Below, piece after piece: positions 44,166 through 53,262 of a stretch of DNA of 64,000 nt (its first letter is position 1; the number at the start of each line of letters is the position of its first letter). Source of the DNA: Halalkalibacter sp. APA_J-10(15) (GTDB lineage: Bacteria; Bacillota; Bacilli; Bacillales; Bacillaceae_D); NCBI RefSeq assembly GCF_023017105.1, contig NZ_JALKEV010000004.1, positions 124,001 to 188,000 of the forward strand, in the 5' to 3' direction. The position numbers were made by a program, and so were the translations under genes. A model generated the notes under the pieces. It made no database searches. It saw nothing but the letters and a program-made list of their open reading frames with translations, and had not been told where the DNA came from.

Positions 44166-44783
44166 TCAATCAACATACACCGGCTCTTCTGGGTGATGTA
44201 AATGCTTAAACACCCAGTGAATTTGTGATTCAGTATTTCTTTCTATTGATAAAGGTGGTAGTTCATTCTCCGCAAAGAATTCAACTTCACTCGTTTCCAT
44301 TCCTTTCTTTGCTTGTCCACGAATAATCTCACATTGAATAAAGATTTTATAGACGTGATAAGGAGATGGCGGATGAGGGTGACACTTTTTATCAAGTATT
44401 CCAATTAGTTTAACAGGTTTCACTTCAAATCCGGATTCCTCTTTCGCCTCTTTTACTGCTACCTCACTTGGTGTTAAGCCAATATCACCCCAGCCACCGG
44501 GTAAAGCCCATTGACTATCCGCTTTTTCTTTAACCATTAAGATTTTATTCTCTTGAAAAACAACCGCACGAATGTCGACCTTTGGCGTCGCATAACCCGT
44601 TTCATTCGTAAACAACTCTTTAATCCTATCCTGATCGACTTCAGTATACTCAGCCATTATTTCAACACTAAGATTTCTAATCATTTCAAACCGTTCCAAG
44701 TCATAAACATCCTTCGAGTACGTTAACCCTGCCTGGGCAATCGCTTGAAGTTGCTTCGCCCATTCTATCCACTTAGGTTCCAT
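44166..44783 (-). CDS. Nudix hydrolase with N-terminal helical domain
   Basis: 205 residues. The first 65 residues form the helical NUDIX_N-type domain (WAKQLQAIAQAGLTYSKDVY), followed by the Nudix box GGWGDIGLTPSEVAVKEAKE with ESGF. This architecture belongs to the YjhB-like ADP-ribose/nucleoside diphosphate pyrophosphatases. It lies 32 bases downstream of the toroid-fold protein gene. Confidence 0.88.
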   Translation of the reverse strand: MEPKWIEWAKQLQAIAQAGLTYSKDVYDLERFEMIRNLSVEIMAEYTEVDQDRIKELFTNETGYATPKVDIRAVVFQENKILMVKEKADSQWALPGGWGDIGLTPSEVAVKEAKEESGFEVKPVKLIGILDKKCHPHPPSPYHVYKIFIQCEIIRGQAKKGMETSEVEFFAENELPPLSIERNTESQIHWVFKHLHHPEEPVYVD

Positions 44784-44815
44784 CTCACATCACCTACCTA
44801 TTTTTTATTCTAAGG

Positions 44816-45751
44816 TTACGATAACAAGCCAAACTCTTTCAATATTTTATATCGATTCACTAGTAAAATCCCTTGCCAATCACGTCTAGCAATTGGAAAA
44901 GCTTCTGGGTAGCTTCCCCATTTCCACGAAGGTTCCCACGTTCCATCCTCTGACAATTGCTCGACATAAAACTGCAGGTTTTGTTCAGTTAATTGACCGA
45001 AACGGGTACATAACGGGTCATTAGGTGACTGAATAAAATCGAGCGGAAGCGGCTTGTAGCCTGTTGCCCAATTCTCTACATCACGATCGACACATTGTTC
45101 AATTAAAGTCATCACTTTCTCCTTAATAGCTGATAAAGAGTGAGAGAGCTTAAAATCTCCCTCTTGCTGCTTCTGAATCATCTTTATCATCTCATGAAAA
45201 TTCGACAACTGATGGTGCTCCACCTCTTCCTGATCCATCAAATAGTCAACTGCCCGGTTTGCAACTTTCCAACCAAGCTGTTCTGCTTCGCTTCCTTTCT
45301 CAGACCAATGAATCAAAAAACCAGCAAGCTCTGCACTCGGATTATACATCCAATTTTCCTGTACTCCTTCCTTCCAATGCCACCACGGCGCATGTGGGTA
45401 ATCATTATTCTCTTGTAAAACTGACCTCCAAAATCCTACTTCTTTATCATAAGTCCGAACCAAGTAAGTAAGCATTGATTGAACTAAATCATGCTTACGC
45501 TCTATGTCTATTTCTACCATGATCTGCCCTGCTGACCATGTTGCCATTGGGGATGATAGCGGCAACCAAAAGTCTGGCTCAATCCCATGCCCGAAGCCAC
45601 CATCATCATTTTGAAATGCTCGTAAGCTGTGAATAATATTTTCTCGGGAACCTCCTTCAAATTCATACTCCCATCGTGCACATTCAAGTGGCCTGGCAAA
45701 TCTCTTCATCCATTTACTAGACTGGCTGAAAGCATCTTTGGCTCGCTTCAT
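44816..45751 (-). CDS. Hypothetical protein with prenyltransferase/squalene-cyclase-like toroid fold
   Basis: 311 residues from ATG 45751 (GAGGAGG site). Helical repeats with QNDDGGFGHGIEPDFW, close to the QW/DGGF motif of terpenoid-cyclase toroids, and APWWHWKEG and DGTWEPSWKWGSYPEA. No signal peptide, no catalytic DxDD seen, so cyclase activity is not supported. Function unknown. Confidence 0.6.
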   Translation of the reverse strand: MKRAKDAFSQSSKWMKRFARPLECARWEYEFEGGSRENIIHSLRAFQNDDGGFGHGIEPDFWLPLSSPMATWSAGQIMVEIDIERKHDLVQSMLTYLVRTYDKEVGFWRSVLQENNDYPHAPWWHWKEGVQENWMYNPSAELAGFLIHWSEKGSEAEQLGWKVANRAVDYLMDQEEVEHHQLSNFHEMIKMIQKQQEGDFKLSHSLSAIKEKVMTLIEQCVDRDVENWATGYKPLPLDFIQSPNDPLCTRFGQLTEQNLQFYVEQLSEDGTWEPSWKWGSYPEAFPIARRDWQGILLVNRYKILKEFGLLS

Positions 45752-45893
45752 GATTGTAACCTCCTCTTTATGAATTAGATATGTAGTTATCGCTTGAAAG
45801 CATCTATCATAAAAACGCTCATCATTTAACAACTTACATTAATGGAATTTGACCGTTCCAACTTTCCTTTTTTAAAATTTCACTTTACGTATA

Positions 45894-46175
45894 TTATATT
45901 TTCCAAAAAGCAATCAAGTATTTTAACAAACGCCATGATAGAAAAGCGATTGCTAATAAGAGGGCTCCAAATAAAAAACCTGTAGGTACACCAAGATATG
46001 GAGGGACAGATACATCAGGCCAAAATTCCATCCTCATGTCTACGCCAATAGTATAAAGTATACCACCGACAACAACAATGATTGAACACATACTTAATCC
46101 TATCGATAAAACACTTAATATAGGAATAGCAACTAAACTAACAATTCTTTTAAAGACCATTGCACTTGAATACAT
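45894..46175 (-). CDS. Small membrane protein
   Basis: 93 residues with two membrane segments (about 10-42 and 63-84) and a hydrophilic loop MRMEFWPDVSVPPYLGVPTG. GGGAGG lies 7 bases before the ATG. No family recognised. Confidence 0.65.
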   Translation of the reverse strand: MYSSAMVFKRIVSLVAIPILSVLSIGLSMCSIIVVVGGILYTIGVDMRMEFWPDVSVPPYLGVPTGFLFGALLLAIAFLSWRLLKYLIAFWKI

Positions 46176-46231
46176 AACATCCTCCCGTTAAATTCTAGTA
46201 CTCTTTCTTACTAAAGCGCTTGAATGAATTT

Positions 46232-46405
46232 TTAATCTCTGCTTGTAGAATACTTCTTCAATTTTACATTTTTACCTATATATACATTTTCACCAGATAC
46301 ATGATTCGCTTCAGTATGTTCAAGGTATACATTTTTCCCTTGGATAGAGTTAGCAATCACTTTTCTTCTTACAAAGGATATGATGTTAAAAAAAGTCGCT
46401 TTCAC
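46232..46405 (-). CDS. 57-codon reading frame resembling the C-terminal part of a bactofilin-like (polymer-forming) protein
   Basis: From a GTG at 46405 the minus strand reads FFNIISFVRRKVIANSIQGK, NVYLEHTEANHVSGENVYIG and KNVKLKKYSTSRD then TAA. The IANSIQG-x-x-VYLEHTEA-x-x-VSG-x-x-VYIG rhythm is that of Bacillus polymer-forming cytoskeletal proteins, normally above 100 residues. The ribosome site is weak, so this is more likely a gene remnant than a working small gene. The rest of the gap 46176-46666 has only the terminator at 46547. Confidence 0.4.
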   Translation of the reverse strand: MKATFFNIISFVRRKVIANSIQGKNVYLEHTEANHVSGENVYIGKNVKLKKYSTSRD

Positions 46406-46546
46406 TGATTTTATTGCAACCTAACATTCTCCAACCAATGACGGATCAGAATTCATAATGTTCGATTGGTTGTGATAAATTGTTTTCCTTTTTTAACTTA
46501 GTGGTTTTCATATCTTTAGCCACTGATACTTGTCCGGAGGCAGAGA

Positions 46547-46583
46547 ACTCCCCCTTACCGTTAAACACATGAAGGGGGAGTTT
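46547..46583 (+). terminator. Intrinsic terminator-like hairpin
   Basis: AACTCCCCCTT and AAGGGGGAGTT form an 11-bp stem with a short T tail. No plus-strand gene lies upstream within 350 bases, so its transcript is unknown. Confidence 0.6.
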
Positions 46584-46666
46584 CTCGTCTATTTTAAATA
46601 CATGTTAAACTTTGTTATCAAAAGATAGCTTTATACTAAACTTATCTTTTTGAAGGAGAATCTATT

Positions 46667-47479
46667 ATGATTACTGAAATTCCCAAACAAGATTTCCACA
46701 AATGCAAACGATTACTCCACGAACGAAGCTTGAAAGAATCACTAGCCATTATAAATGGTATGAATCCCGGTCGTATCTTTGTCGACGATACGTTGACACC
46801 AACAACCGCTATCGTATGGCTTGGCAATAACGATGGATTTATCTTTATTGGCGACGCGAACAACAAATCGTTTTTATGTGAACTTAACTCCTTCATCGAT
46901 CATCTCATCATCCCAGAAGCAAAGCGTGTTCATTTAGAATGCTTCGAAGCAATCGGTGATCACCCTACTTGGAATCAATCAATCGAAAATGCACTTGGTC
47001 ATCGCCATTTAGAAAGCTGGAATCAACGCGTGTATGAAATTGACCCAAACCATTTCCAAGGAAAGATAGCACCCACTTTACCAGATGACTATGACGTCGT
47101 CATGCTAGTCCAGCATGACTCTTTTGTAGAAGATGACTATGTAAAAGAGACGATATTAGAGTTCTGGCCATCACTTGATCAATTCTTTGCTAATGGTTTC
47201 GGTTTTATCGCCACACACCGTAATCAGTCCGTTAGCATCTGTCTCTCAACATATGTCGCTGGTCATATACACTGTGTAGCCATAAAAACAGAGGAGGCTC
47301 ATCGCGAGAGAAAGCTGGCTCAAGCGGTCGCCTATCATTTCGTCCAACATAGCCTTAAACATAATTTCGTTCCTTATTGGGATTGTATGGAGGAAAACAA
47401 ACCTTCTGTTGCAGTCGTCGAAAAGCTCGGCTTTGAACAAGTTTTGCAATATAAGGGGTACTTCTTTTCTTTTTCGTAA
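46667..47479 (+). CDS. GNAT acetyltransferase, PF12746-like two-domain type
   Basis: 270 residues. The N-terminal half (AIINGMNPGRIFVDDTLTPT, AIVWLGNNDGFIFIGDANN) is the accessory domain and the C-terminal half holds a GNAT domain (ICLSTYVAGHIHCVAIKTEE, RKLAQAVAYHFVQHSL, WDCMEENKPSVAVVEKLGFE). Substrate unknown. AAGGAG precedes the ATG. Confidence 0.83.
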   Translation: MITEIPKQDFHKCKRLLHERSLKESLAIINGMNPGRIFVDDTLTPTTAIVWLGNNDGFIFIGDANNKSFLCELNSFIDHLIIPEAKRVHLECFEAIGDHPTWNQSIENALGHRHLESWNQRVYEIDPNHFQGKIAPTLPDDYDVVMLVQHDSFVEDDYVKETILEFWPSLDQFFANGFGFIATHRNQSVSICLSTYVAGHIHCVAIKTEEAHRERKLAQAVAYHFVQHSLKHNFVPYWDCMEENKPSVAVVEKLGFEQVLQYKGYFFSFS

Positions 47480-47525
47480 ATACTAATTCTCTTTAAGTAA
47501 TATGTGAAGCCATTACAGTCAAATC

Positions 47526-47561
47526 AAAGCTACTGAAAAATTTCACTTTTTCAGTAGCTTT
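47526..47561. terminator. Intrinsic terminator, CACTGAAAAAG-like family
   Basis: AAAGCTACTGAAAAA pairs perfectly with TTTTTCAGTAGCTTT (15 bp) between two convergent genes. A shortened relative of the repeat core (AAGTAATATGTGAAGCCATTAC) lies just before it at about 47494-47515. Confidence 0.8.
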
Positions 47562-47586
47562 AAAATACACCTCCTCAATACCTTTC

Positions 47587-47991
47587 CTAATCCCAAATAG
47601 ACCAAGCTGCTTCGATGACATTTCCTGAAGGATCTTTAATGATGAAATACTTCGCATCTTCACTTCGAACTATAATCTCACTCACATCCACTCCTCTTTC
47701 CTGCAACATATGATGGGTACTCTGAAGATCTGGACACGTCAGCGCCAATGTCGGAACGGTCTTGTCTTGATTCTCAAACGATTGATTGTGTATTTCCACT
47801 AAAAGCACAACTGTGTTCCCTTCTGGCAGCATCAGAACAGCAACATCAAAATCATTAGAGCCGTCTCGAAATTTATTCCCCTCCAACGTAAATCCAAGGT
47901 TCTCCTCATACCACCGAATTGATTCATCCATATTCGTTGTTGGCATATACACATAGCCGACTCGGCTAAATAATGAAGGACTTTCCACCAT
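47587..47991 (-). CDS. VOC superfamily (glyoxalase-like) protein
   Basis: 134 residues from ATG 47991 (AAGGAG 9 bases upstream; an ATG two codons earlier is possible). Two beta-alpha-beta-beta-beta modules: VGYVYMPTTNMDESIRWYEE and the C-terminal YFIIKDPSGNVIEAAW with the typical metal-side Glu. May bind or modify a small toxic metabolite; substrate unknown. Confidence 0.83.
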   Translation of the reverse strand: MVESPSLFSRVGYVYMPTTNMDESIRWYEENLGFTLEGNKFRDGSNDFDVAVLMLPEGNTVVLLVEIHNQSFENQDKTVPTLALTCPDLQSTHHMLQERGVDVSEIIVRSEDAKYFIIKDPSGNVIEAAWSIWD

Positions 47992-48096
47992 TTCCATTCA
48001 CTCCTTATCTTTTCTAATCATTAGAATCGTTCTCCACATTTAGTGAAAATCCTTCTCTTTTTCAAACAAATTCTTTTCAACGATATACCTCCACAT

Positions 48097-48137
48097 AAAA
48101 AGCCACTAACAAAGGAGCAATCTCCTCTATTAGCAGC
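48097..48137 (-). terminator. Intrinsic terminator of the wrbA-like gene
   Basis: On the minus strand GCTGCTAATAGAGGAG pairs along 16 positions (several G-U) with CTCCTTTGTTAGTGGC, followed by five T residues. Confidence 0.75.
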
Positions 48138-48158
48138 TTATACTTACCCTAACAATCC

Positions 48159-48767
48159 CTAATTCCCTTGCTTAACTAAGCTGGCTACCGTGACAGTACG
48201 CTTCGCTTGATGCTTCACAGCAGCTTCTACATCCTCGACCATCTTTCCGTCCTGAGTGACCGTTACGCTCACCCCATATGGATTCCCACCTGAAGTAAAC
48301 TGAACCGGATCCGTATAGCCAGGTGCAGCAACAATCGCGCCCCAATGGTACATGGTGGTGTATAACGATAGAATGGTTTCCTCTTGACCACCGTGAGCAT
48401 TGGAAGCAGACGTCATCGCACTGACGACTTTATTAACCAATTTCCCGTTAAACCATAGACCACCAGTTGTATCTAAAAATTGCTTCATTTGCGCCGGCAG
48501 ATTGCCAAAACGCGTTGGAGCACTGAAAATAATTGCGTCTGCCCATTCTAAATCATTTAATGTCACCTCTGGCATATCCTTTGTCTGTTCAAGGTGGGCT
48601 TTCCACGCCTCATTTGCATTAATCGCTTCCTCAGGCGCAAGCTCAGGTATTTTTAATACCTTAACCTCAGCTCCTGCTTCTTTTCCACCTGCTTCTGCCC
48701 ACTTAGCGAGCTGGTAATTCGTACCTGTTGAACTGTAATAGATCACTGCTAATTTAATATTCGCCAT
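48159..48767 (-). CDS. wrbA: NAD(P)H:quinone oxidoreductase, WrbA type
   Basis: 202 residues, flavodoxin fold with FMN-binding YYSSTGTNYQLAKWA and APTRFGNLPAQMKQFLD, plus SASNAHGGQEETILSLYTTM and PVQFTSGGNPYG characteristic of WrbA. It makes two-electron quinone reductions that protect from redox cycling. AAGGAG precedes the ATG. The gap 48768-49058 upstream is featureless. Confidence 0.9.
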   Translation of the reverse strand: MANIKLAVIYYSSTGTNYQLAKWAEAGGKEAGAEVKVLKIPELAPEEAINANEAWKAHLEQTKDMPEVTLNDLEWADAIIFSAPTRFGNLPAQMKQFLDTTGGLWFNGKLVNKVVSAMTSASNAHGGQEETILSLYTTMYHWGAIVAAPGYTDPVQFTSGGNPYGVSVTVTQDGKMVEDVEAAVKHQAKRTVTVASLVKQGN

Positions 48768-49058
48768 TCGTTTCGTCTCCTTTTTATCATCATTTCCTAC
48801 ATATTCATTTTCCCAACTTTAAGGCTTTTTATGAATTTAAATCATCATCTTGATGGATGAATACAAAAAAATACGGAGCAGAATGACGAATCCATCATAC
48901 GATTCCCTAACAACGACAGCGATCAACAACAAAATAAAAATACCAAACCCCTTCCGAAATCCTTTAAACATTTACGATCTTTAAGCCAATATCGTTTTAT
49001 CTACCTAGTCGTGATAAAATAAAACCATCAATCCATGCTATGAGAGGAGTTCAAATAA

Positions 49059-49607
49059 ATGATTCCAAGACAACAATTAAACGCTACATTTCCCCTCCGG
49101 TTAAAAGCATTTATGATTGATTATTTATTTATCCTTATATACATGGCTACACTTTTTATCATTAGTACGTTTCTATTTCCTAACATTCAAGAGCTTTATA
49201 CACATTCACTATTCTCAGCTCAACTCACTGGTTTTTTTATGCTCACCGTTCCCGTGTCAGTCTACTTTATCATTTTTGATTCGAACATAGTCGGGCAGTC
49301 TATTGGTAAGAAGAAGCTCGGTATAAAAGTAGTCAATCATTACGGGGAAGCTATCTCACTTTCACAGTCAGCTTTACGAGTCATTTTGAAGTTTTTACCA
49401 TGGGAGCTATCTCACTTTCTTGTTTATCGACTAATCTATATAGGTGATGGTGATATACCTTTTTTATATACAATAATCGGTATTCTTATCTATGCACTTA
49501 TTTTTGCTTATTTATTAACTGCCATCTTTACGAACAAGAAGCAATCCCTGTATGATCTTATTGTTAAAACAGAAGTCATTCAAACGAAATCATATTCAAA
49601 CCATTAA
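49059..49607 (+). CDS. RDD family membrane protein
   Basis: 182 residues with four to five membrane segments. The RDD motif is in variant form near the N terminus (LRLKAFMIDYLFILIYM) and the conserved GQSIGKKKLGIKVVNHYGEA loop is present. RDD proteins are poorly understood, some being Na+/H+ antiporter-like in salt or alkaline stress. GAGAGGAG precedes the ATG. Confidence 0.85.
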   Translation: MIPRQQLNATFPLRLKAFMIDYLFILIYMATLFIISTFLFPNIQELYTHSLFSAQLTGFFMLTVPVSVYFIIFDSNIVGQSIGKKKLGIKVVNHYGEAISLSQSALRVILKFLPWELSHFLVYRLIYIGDGDIPFLYTIIGILIYALIFAYLLTAIFTNKKQSLYDLIVKTEVIQTKSYSNH

Positions 49608-49720
49608 TAACTTAAATATGTAGCATTAGCTTTAAAGTAACAAGGAATGTATACAATTACTTTGTCAAAACTATATTAAAACACTAGTTATCCACAAGAT
49701 TATGTTTTATTTTCCTAAAC

Positions 49721-49757
49721 AAAAAAATCGTTCGGCTCATCTATCTCCGAACGATTT
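49721..49757 (-). terminator. Intrinsic terminator of the ABC operon
   Basis: AAATCGTTCGG pairs with CCGAACGATTT; on the minus strand a run of seven T residues follows. Ends the GntR-ABC transcription unit at 49770. Confidence 0.88.
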
Positions 49758-49769
49758 AGCTTTGTCCAT

Positions 49770-50483
49770 CTATTCCAACTTAATCCTTACCCGTTTCATT
49801 ATACGGCGAATAATGGTTAATCCAACTCCAATTAATACAGCCGTTCCGATAATGGACCACCCTATTGAAAGATCCGGAATGGAAAAAGGTAGATAAGTCG
49901 TCGCTAATTCGCTTAATTCTCTTTCCCATAGAATATCAATTAGTGCAATAAAGACAAGCGCAATGACAACGAAGCCCATACCACCCCAAGCACCAAATCG
50001 ATAGAACCCCATCGCAATCATCCAGCCAGCAATATTATAGCAAATTAAGATTAAACTTAGCACAACTATTGGAATGAGCCAACTTGATTGAGACTCAATA
50101 AAAGAGACATCGTTAGCTCCTGAAAACGTTTCAAATAATTGTAAAATAGCTGATAATATAGCTGCGATGATCATTAGACTAAAGGCTATACCTACAGAGG
50201 CAATGGCCGAACTGATCATATAGTCTTTTCGAGTCATTCCATACCTCACAAAATGACTAAGCATAGCCAAAGGAAAAATAATACCAATGACAAGCATGTA
50301 AATCTTTGATGGCTCATAATAGAAATTCATCAGTCCTATATTCGCTTCTCGAACGTCCGGAAAGAACATACTACCAAAATAAATGAGAAGAACAATTGGC
50401 ATATACCATAAAGACCATTTCATTTGAATGGAGAAAATATCTTGTGACAACTTAGCAATAACTTCTTTACTGTTTGTTTTCAT
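49770..50483 (-). CDS. ABC transporter membrane protein
   Basis: 237 residues with six membrane segments, including GMTRKDYMISSAIASVGIAF, typical of ABC-2 type permease proteins of the YtrC/YtrD or bacitracin-exporter style. It overlaps the ATPase gene by 17 bases and is coexpressed with it. Substrate unknown; cell-envelope-active compounds are usual. Confidence 0.8.
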   Translation of the reverse strand: MKTNSKEVIAKLSQDIFSIQMKWSLWYMPIVLLIYFGSMFFPDVREANIGLMNFYYEPSKIYMLVIGIIFPLAMLSHFVRYGMTRKDYMISSAIASVGIAFSLMIIAAILSAILQLFETFSGANDVSFIESQSSWLIPIVVLSLILICYNIAGWMIAMGFYRFGAWGGMGFVVIALVFIALIDILWERELSELATTYLPFSIPDLSIGWSIIGTAVLIGVGLTIIRRIMKRVRIKLE

Positions 50484-51357
50484 GATGCCCCTCCTCTTCT
50501 GTTAAATGAATAAATAGCTCCTGAAGAGAAACGGGGCCAATCTCAAGACCAAGCTCTTCAGCTAAACGTACTTCCTTTTCAGTTAACTCTCCGTACACCA
50601 TTACTGATTTTGTACTTCCAAGCTGCTTCCTACTTAGCTGATTCATTCCATTTACAAACTGATCAACGTTGTTCGCCTCACCTGTTATAGATGCCCCACG
50701 ACTAATGATCTCGTCGTAGGGTTCATCTACTAGTAAAGCTCCTCGATCTAGAATCAGCACATGATCAAATAAATAATCCATCTCCGAGACGAGATGTGTC
50801 GACAAAATCATTATTCGTGGATGTCGTGCTTGTTCCTCTAAGACTTCTTTATAAAATAATTCTCTCGTAGGTGCATCCATTCCACGGTAGGATTCATCAA
50901 AAATCGTAATAGGTGAACGGCTAGCTAACCCAATCGTCACATTTAAGGCGGACTGCATCCCACTCGACAGCTTCTTAATAGGTTTATCCAAAGGTAATTT
51001 AAATCGAGCAGCCAAATCCTTCGCATACTCTCGATCAAAGGTTAATCGATAACGCTCTGCGAAATCAAAATAGCGCTTAATTGGCTCATATTCCTCACTA
51101 TAATCTGTTTCATAGACAAAATTGACATGGGGCATGATCCTTCTATTTTCAAATGGATCTTCTCCACCAATCTCAAGAGTCCCTGATGATCGTTCCATGA
51201 ATGAAGATAGGATCGAAAGCAAAGTCGTCTTTCCCGCCCCATTCCTACCAATCAAGCCATATATTTTGCCTTGTTCAAGTGAAAATGAGACATCCTTTAA
51301 TGCTTCGAATTCTTTATATTGAAGTGAGAGGTTGGTTGCTTTTACATTAAGATTCAT
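50467..51357 (-). CDS. ABC transporter ATP-binding protein
   Basis: 296 residues: Walker A LIGRNGAGKTT, Q-loop, signature LSSGMQSAL, Walker B TIFDESYRGMD and switch His in LSTHLVSE. The signature and the C-terminal regulatory region match YtrB-like ATPases. Its ATG overlaps the stop of the GntR gene (ATGA). Confidence 0.92.
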   Translation of the reverse strand: MNLNVKATNLSLQYKEFEALKDVSFSLEQGKIYGLIGRNGAGKTTLLSILSSFMERSSGTLEIGGEDPFENRRIMPHVNFVYETDYSEEYEPIKRYFDFAERYRLTFDREYAKDLAARFKLPLDKPIKKLSSGMQSALNVTIGLASRSPITIFDESYRGMDAPTRELFYKEVLEEQARHPRIMILSTHLVSEMDYLFDHVLILDRGALLVDEPYDEIISRGASITGEANNVDQFVNGMNQLSRKQLGSTKSVMVYGELTEKEVRLAEELGLEIGPVSLQELFIHLTEEEGHHENKQ

Positions 51358-51728
51358 TTACTTTCACGCTCCTTTACTTTGCGAATCATTCGATTTATTT
51401 CCGCTTCTGTTAAATCTAATTTTTCAGCTTCTTCTATCATCGGTAAGACGTATTGACTTTCAAATAACCCTTTACGTTGTTCGACTAACTGCTCCTTGGC
51501 TCCCTCTGCGACAAACATACCGACACCTCTTTTCTTATAAATAATCCCTTCATCCACTAATAAATTGATCCCTTTAGAAATGGTAATATGATTCACCTTG
51601 TAAAAATGAACCATTTGTGTCGTTGATGGAATCTGTTCATGCTCCTGCAATTGCCCCTTAAAAATCTGATCCTCGATCTTTTCTTTAATTTGCAAAAAGA
51701 TCGGCTTCTTATCGTGAAATTGACTCAA
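51354..51728 (-). CDS. GntR family regulator, YtrA type
   Basis: 124 residues from a TTG at 51728 with GAGG close upstream. Winged helix (IFLQIKEKIEDQIFKGQLQE, IPSTTQMVHFYKVNHITISK, IIYKKRGVGMFVAEGA) and a short helical tail without ligand domain, as in YtrA regulators that respond to envelope antibiotics through the transporter. It heads the three-gene operon and probably represses it. Confidence 0.9.
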   Translation of the reverse strand: MSQFHDKKPIFLQIKEKIEDQIFKGQLQEHEQIPSTTQMVHFYKVNHITISKGINLLVDEGIIYKKRGVGMFVAEGAKEQLVEQRKGLFESQYVLPMIEEAEKLDLTEAEINRMIRKVKERESK

Positions 51729-52159
51729 CCATCCTCACCACCTTTTTCTCAACCACACCCCACTCATTTATATGGTTATATAGTTATGTATATAAGTATA
51801 TGTCAGTGAGATGAAAAATGTCAATGAATGTTATTAACATTTTCTAAATGTTGGTGAAATAAGTATATACACCATACTAAGTAGTGATTAATTGTAGAAT
51901 GATATTTATAAAAAATCATCTACTTTTTGTATTCGGTCGAACGAAGTATTTTTCTCGATTACATGGTTACTATCCTCCCCCTATATATACTGGAGCATTA
52001 ATACGATAGGAATGTGGTCTGATTCTATGAGTTCGCCTTTTAGTAGCTTCAAACCAACTAAAAAGCCAAGGATAGTAACCCTTGGCTTAACATCTTTTTC
52101 ATTTGGTAGTATGTATATTCTCTACTTAATCAGAACAATTATGACTCACAACCGCACCC
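51729..52159. other. Intergenic region upstream of the GntR-ABC operon
   Basis: 431 bases. Next to the GntR gene lies an AT-rich stretch (about 51770-51802) of near-palindromic TATA-ATAAC-TATATA repeats suited to a YtrA-type operator and promoter. A terminator lies at 52061-52088. A plus-strand open stretch near 52012-52323 overlaps the kinase-like gene and looks like chance. Confidence 0.4.
52061..52088 (-). terminator. Intrinsic terminator of the phosphotransferase-like gene
   Basis: AAGCCAAGG pairs with CCTTGGCTT over an 8-base loop; on the minus strand TTTT follows. About 70 bases after the stop at 52160. Confidence 0.7.
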
Positions 52160-53005
52160 TTATTTTCCAATTTCCTTTAACTTTGATCGGATCTCCTTTA
52201 GTAATAATTGCTTTTCTTCCTCAATTATTCCGTCTCCAGAGAGTTTTCGTGCAGCAATTGGAACTATCCAAGGTTCGATCTCTTCATAGGTCATACCAGT
52301 GTGAAAGCTATACTCTTTCATAAATTCATTAATAATGATCTCCCTATTAGCATCAAAAAAATTCATTAACACTTGTGGCGTATCAGAAGGTAAGACGGCA
52401 TATCGAATCATAAGCACATATTCAGCTATGTCCACTTCAGGATTACCTCTAGCAGCATTTGACCAATCTATCAGTACCGGTTTTTCATTATGAATAAGGA
52501 TATTGTTCGGATTAGGATCACCATGACAGACTTGATTTTTAACAGGCAAATCGTTCAGAAGAGCTATGACAGCATTCTTTTCGCTCTCTTCAAATTCATT
52601 CACACTATTTATCTGATAGATTAAAAATTCTTTTTGTGGCGACATGTCATTATTAGTTAGCTGATGGATTTCACTTAATAGTCGTGCTGTTAATCGAACA
52701 TTATGCCAATCAAAAACCCTTTCTCTCCTATGATGCTGATCCATTAATCGTTTGAATAAATGCTCTGTCAACGTTTCTCCATAAATACGTTCAAACACAA
52801 TACCAGGCCGATTATCAAACTCTACTAATTTAAAAGGTTGTGGAACAGGCAAACCAATCCTCCAAGCTATAAGGTGATGATGATACTCTCTTTCAAAATC
52901 TCGTTTGCTTGTATTCTCATTGCCTAGTTTAATAACTTTGTTCCCGTCACCCCACTCAGACACTTCTGAGTTACTACCCTCACCTATTCGCTTCCCCAAT
53001 TGCAT
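52160..53005 (-). CDS. Aminoglycoside phosphotransferase (APH)-like kinase
   Basis: 281 residues of the APH/choline-kinase superfamily. KVIKLGN contains the ATP-lysine, VCHGDPNPNNILI the catalytic loop, and VLIDWSNAARG the metal-binding Asp. The catalytic loop has CHGDPNPNN where resistance enzymes usually have HGDLHPGN. Substrate unknown, resistance should not be assumed. Confidence 0.85.
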   Translation of the reverse strand: MQLGKRIGEGSNSEVSEWGDGNKVIKLGNENTSKRDFEREYHHHLIAWRIGLPVPQPFKLVEFDNRPGIVFERIYGETLTEHLFKRLMDQHHRRERVFDWHNVRLTARLLSEIHQLTNNDMSPQKEFLIYQINSVNEFEESEKNAVIALLNDLPVKNQVCHGDPNPNNILIHNEKPVLIDWSNAARGNPEVDIAEYVLMIRYAVLPSDTPQVLMNFFDANREIIINEFMKEYSFHTGMTYEEIEPWIVPIAARKLSGDGIIEEEKQLLLKEIRSKLKEIGK

Positions 53006-53262
53006 ATAAACCTTCCTTTCTTTATGGACTATACATAAAAATAGTTTTCTAAAATTCTCATATATATAAAAATACTCACCAGAACAGATAAATCTTTACA
53101 AATAGAGCATTTTACAACTCTTAACATGCTGATATACATCGGTGAACCAAGTTATCTCTTTATTATAAATTTCCACAAAAATACAAAATATCCTTCCCAC
53201 AAAAGCACCTTCCTATGGTAAAGTTAAACAGGAAATATTCTTTTAAGATAGGTGGAAAATGT

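Noticed and set aside
46220-46408. Plus-strand open frame of 62 codons
   Set aside because: Low-complexity aromatic composition without a ribosome site; the minus strand of the same DNA reads as a more plausible protein fragment.
50120-50133. A cre-like sequence TGAAAACGTTTCAA
   Set aside because: It is inside the ABC membrane protein gene and deviates from the consensus at the end.
52012-52323. Plus-strand open frame of 103 codons near the APH-like gene
   Set aside because: Its second half is antisense to the conserved C terminus of the kinase-like protein, and it crosses that gene's terminator.
52160-53005. Calling the APH-like kinase an antibiotic resistance gene
   Set aside because: Only the superfamily fold and catalytic loop are visible; many members phosphorylate metabolites, and no resistance context is present.
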